The translations under genes were made by a program, and so were the position numbers. From contig SVQJ01000087.1 of the NCBI GenBank assembly GCA_015065395.1, positions 1 to 7,302 of the forward strand: a stretch of 7,302 nucleotides of DNA, read 5' to 3'. The notes beneath the pieces are model-generated. The model ran no database searches. It had not been told where the DNA came from and saw only the letters and a program-made list of their open reading frames with translations. This document shows positions 5,706 through 7,302 of this stretch, piece by piece (positions within the stretch are counted from its first letter, which is position 1; every line of letters starts with the position of its first letter). Origin of the DNA: Oscillospiraceae bacterium (GTDB lineage Bacteria > Bacillota > Clostridia > Oscillospirales > CAG-272).

Positions 5706-6458
5706 ATGATCGAGATCAAAATCAAAACGAATAAAAAGACCGCTGAAAAGCTGCGGTCTGCAAAACAAAAAATAGAAAACAATTCAATATCCGCCTTCGC
5801 TAAAGAGGCTAAGGAGGATATTGACGCAATCTGCCAGCGAGATCCCGCAGTTAAGAGCCGCGCAGAGGCAGCTTTACTGTACTCAGGATTTCACGCCATT
5901 CTGGCTTACAGACTTGCACATAAGCTTTACGAAAAAGAGAAATTCACCTCTGCAAGATTTATTTCCCAAAGTGCGAGATTTCTCACCGGAATCGAAATAC
6001 ATCCGGGTGCCACTATCGGAAAAGGGCTGTTTATCGACCACGGAAGCGGCGTTGTAATAGGAGAGACCACGATCATCGGTGATAACTGTACCCTCTATCA
6101 AGGAGTTACCCTCGGCGGTACCGGCAAGGACACCGGAAAGCGCCATCCCACCTTGGGTGATAACGTTATGGTCGGCGCGGGAGCTAAGGTTTTGGGAAAC
6201 TTCACGGTGGGCTCCGGCTCGAAGATCGCCGCGGGCGCAGTTGTGCTTGGACCCGTTCCCGAAAACTGTACCGCTGTAGGCATTCCTGCACACATAGTGC
6301 GTAAGGAAGGCAAGAAGATCGATCCCATCGACCTTGACCAGGTCCATATCCCCGACCCTGTTTCTCAGGAGCTTTGCGCAGTCAGCCGAAGAATGATGGA
6401 TCTGGAGAAGAAGGTCGCTCTTTTGGAAGAAAACAGCACAAAGAAAAACAGAAAATGA
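5706..6458 (+). CDS. cysE: Serine O-acetyltransferase
   Basis: CysE transfers acetyl from acetyl-CoA to L-serine, giving O-acetylserine, the first step of cysteine synthesis. The 250-residue protein has a helical N-terminal part with the family motif RDPAVKSRAEAAL (45-57) and GFHAILAYRLAH (61-72). The left-handed beta-helix with hexapeptide repeats comes next: FLTGIEIHPGATIG (92-105), LFIDHGSGVVIGE (108-120), TLYQGVTLGGTGK (129-141), GKRHPTLGD (144-152) and onwards. D111, H112 and H147 match the catalytic and serine-binding Asp/His positions. GIPAHIV closes the fold. The ends differ from short homologues: a lysine-rich N-terminal extension of about 40 residues, and a C-terminal tail with a heptad-like stretch (SRRMMDLEKKVALLEEN) ending in KNRK rather than the isoleucine that binds CysK in enteric bacteria. 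It overlaps the next gene by four bases. Confidence 0.96.
   Translation: MIEIKIKTNKKTAEKLRSAKQKIENNSISAFAKEAKEDIDAICQRDPAVKSRAEAALLYSGFHAILAYRLAHKLYEKEKFTSARFISQSARFLTGIEIHPGATIGKGLFIDHGSGVVIGETTIIGDNCTLYQGVTLGGTGKDTGKRHPTLGDNVMVGAGAKVLGNFTVGSGSKIAAGAVVLGPVPENCTAVGIPAHIVRKEGKKIDPIDLDQVHIPDPVSQELCAVSRRMMDLEKKVALLEENSTKKNRK
5733..5760 (-). terminator. Inverted repeat in cysE; terminator-like on the minus strand
   Basis: AGACCGC (5737-5743) and GCGGTCT (5753-5759) form a perfect seven-base-pair stem with a nine-base loop, inside codons 11-18 of cysE. On the minus strand the stem is followed by TTTTT (complement of 5733-5737), the form of an intrinsic terminator. On the plus strand no T-run follows, so cysE transcription should pass. 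It could stop antisense transcripts or form an mRNA hairpin just downstream of the cysE start. It may also be chance within lysine-rich codons. Confidence 0.35.
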
Positions 6459-7302
6459 TGGTTCTTCAAATGTTTTGCTCAAATTGCGGACAACGCCTTT
6501 GTGAAGGACAGAATTTCTGCCCGAATTGCGGTGTTCTCATAAGAAAAAGACATCCTGTGGCACAATTCTTTATCACCCTGCTTCAATGCATCGGCTTCTA
6601 TTGCATTTTCTATTCGGTGCACGTGATCTGCTCCGAATTTGCTCTTACAATAGCAAGACTCTCTGCAAGCTCATCCTCAGAAGCATCTTATGCCAAAGAT
6701 TTTTATACCGCCCTGTACGGTATAAAGGATCTTATGGGGATAGTTGCTAACGTTATCATAATTTTTATATTTTACGTGTGCTATGTCTGCATGAGAAGAA
6801 GCCTTGTGAAGGAAATTTGCTTCAAAGGAATAAGGATTTCCTCAGGTGCGGCCATGATCACTATGGGTCTTGCATCACAGTTTTTGATAATCCTTCTCGT
6901 AAACATTATATGCCTGTATTTCCCCGATTTCGCCTCTGATCTTTCACAAAGCGCATCGGAGGCTGCTTTTGGCAACAACACCCCGATATTGGAATTCATA
7001 AATATTGCCGTGATGACTGCTGTTTGCGAGGAGATCCTTTTCAGAGGGATCATCCATAAAAGGCTCACGTCCGTACTGCCCGTACCCTGCGCAATTATTC
7101 TTTCCTCGGTTCTTTTTGGAGCGGCTCATTTGAACGCGGCACAGTTCGTTTATACAACTCTGCTTGGTATCCTTCTCGCCCTGGTATATGAAAAGTACGG
7201 TTCAGTGCTGGCACCGATCCTTATACACATGGCATTTAATGCAGGCGCACTGATAATCTCGAAAATCTCATTCACAGATGCTGTATTTGCCGTTCTGACA
7301 GT
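6455..7302 (+). CDS. CPBP-family intramembrane protease homologue with N-terminal zinc ribbon (3' end missing)
   Basis: The reading frame stays open to the right edge, giving 282 codons without a stop. ATG 6455 overlaps the cysE stop as ATGA; ATG 6470 is an alternative that starts with the very common form MFCSNCG. Residues (numbered from 6455) C8, C11, C22 and C25 form a CxxC-CxxC zinc ribbon. Several hydrophobic segments follow (about 38-68, 91-113, 130-156, 180-192, 207-222, 232-246, 252 on). The three CPBP motifs are intact: EEILFR (192-197), FGAAH (221-225) and HMAFN (258-262), which hold the putative catalytic glutamates and metal-binding histidines of the CAAX-processing type II/Rce1-like family. 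Bacterial members include bacteriocin-immunity and peptide-processing proteins, but many have unknown substrates. No lantibiotic or bacteriocin gene is seen nearby. No strong Shine-Dalgarno is present, so translational coupling to cysE is likely. Confidence 0.9.
   Translation, partial: MMVLQMFCSNCGQRLCEGQNFCPNCGVLIRKRHPVAQFFITLLQCIGFYCIFYSVHVICSEFALTIARLSASSSSEASYAKDFYTALYGIKDLMGIVANVIIIFIFYVCYVCMRRSLVKEICFKGIRISSGAAMITMGLASQFLIILLVNIICLYFPDFASDLSQSASEAAFGNNTPILEFINIAVMTAVCEEILFRGIIHKRLTSVLPVPCAIILSSVLFGAAHLNAAQFVYTTLLGILLALVYEKYGSVLAPILIHMAFNAGALIISKISFTDAVFAVLT

Noticed and set aside
6615..6630. CACGTG core resembling the centre of parS
   Set aside because: Only about 9 of 16 positions match parS, and it lies within the coding sequence of the CPBP gene.
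7221..7229. TTATACACA, matching the DnaA-box consensus TTATNCACA
   Set aside because: A single copy inside the CPBP coding sequence, where it encodes the conserved I-H before the HMAFN motif residues; no cluster or AT-rich unwinding element nearby.

Overview
The window looks like part of the chromosome of a Clostridia-type Firmicute, most likely an uncultured relative of the Oscillospiraceae/Ruminococcaceae. The basis is the chromosomal Soj/Spo0J-type parA-parB pair followed directly by serS, the small ribbon-helix-helix-like gene in front of parA, strong purine-rich Shine-Dalgarno sites, GTG use as a start, and T-run terminators. This is an inference from gene content and style; no marker gene fixes the genus.

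Layout. Positions 1-188 carry no recognisable gene: a terminator-like hairpin (45-64), then an AT-rich stretch with a possible promoter and a repeated 9-mer. A 60-residue RHH-like protein follows (189-371) and is closed off by a clear intrinsic terminator (378-405). A near-consensus sigma-A promoter (440-468) then starts a run of eight genes, all on the plus strand: parA (501-1271), parB (1320-2189), serS (2222-3505), a two-helix membrane protein of unknown function (3527-4108), a membrane-anchored MORN-repeat protein (4132-5040), a lipoprotein (5064-5684), cysE (5706-6458) and a zinc-ribbon/CPBP-family membrane protease homologue that runs off the right edge (6455-7302+). Gaps in this run are 48, 32, 21, 23, 23, 21 and -4 bases, and I see no plus-strand terminator inside it, so one long transcript is plausible.

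How the genes work together. ParA and ParB form the chromosome-segregation pair; no convincing parS site lies in the window. SerRS and serine acetyltransferase both consume L-serine, one for translation and one for cysteine synthesis. The three genes between them (3527-5684) all encode envelope-anchored proteins without a known function. With the CPBP protein they form a four-gene envelope set interleaved with housekeeping genes. The most unfamiliar parts are these membrane/MORN/lipoprotein genes, the small RHH gene next to parA, and a strong inverted repeat in the 5' end of cysE that would read as a terminator on the minus strand. Nothing here is a mobile element, CRISPR array, rRNA or tRNA. 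I do not see a clearly new defence or metabolic system, and the annotation should be read as an ordinary core-chromosome region with some uncharacterised envelope genes.
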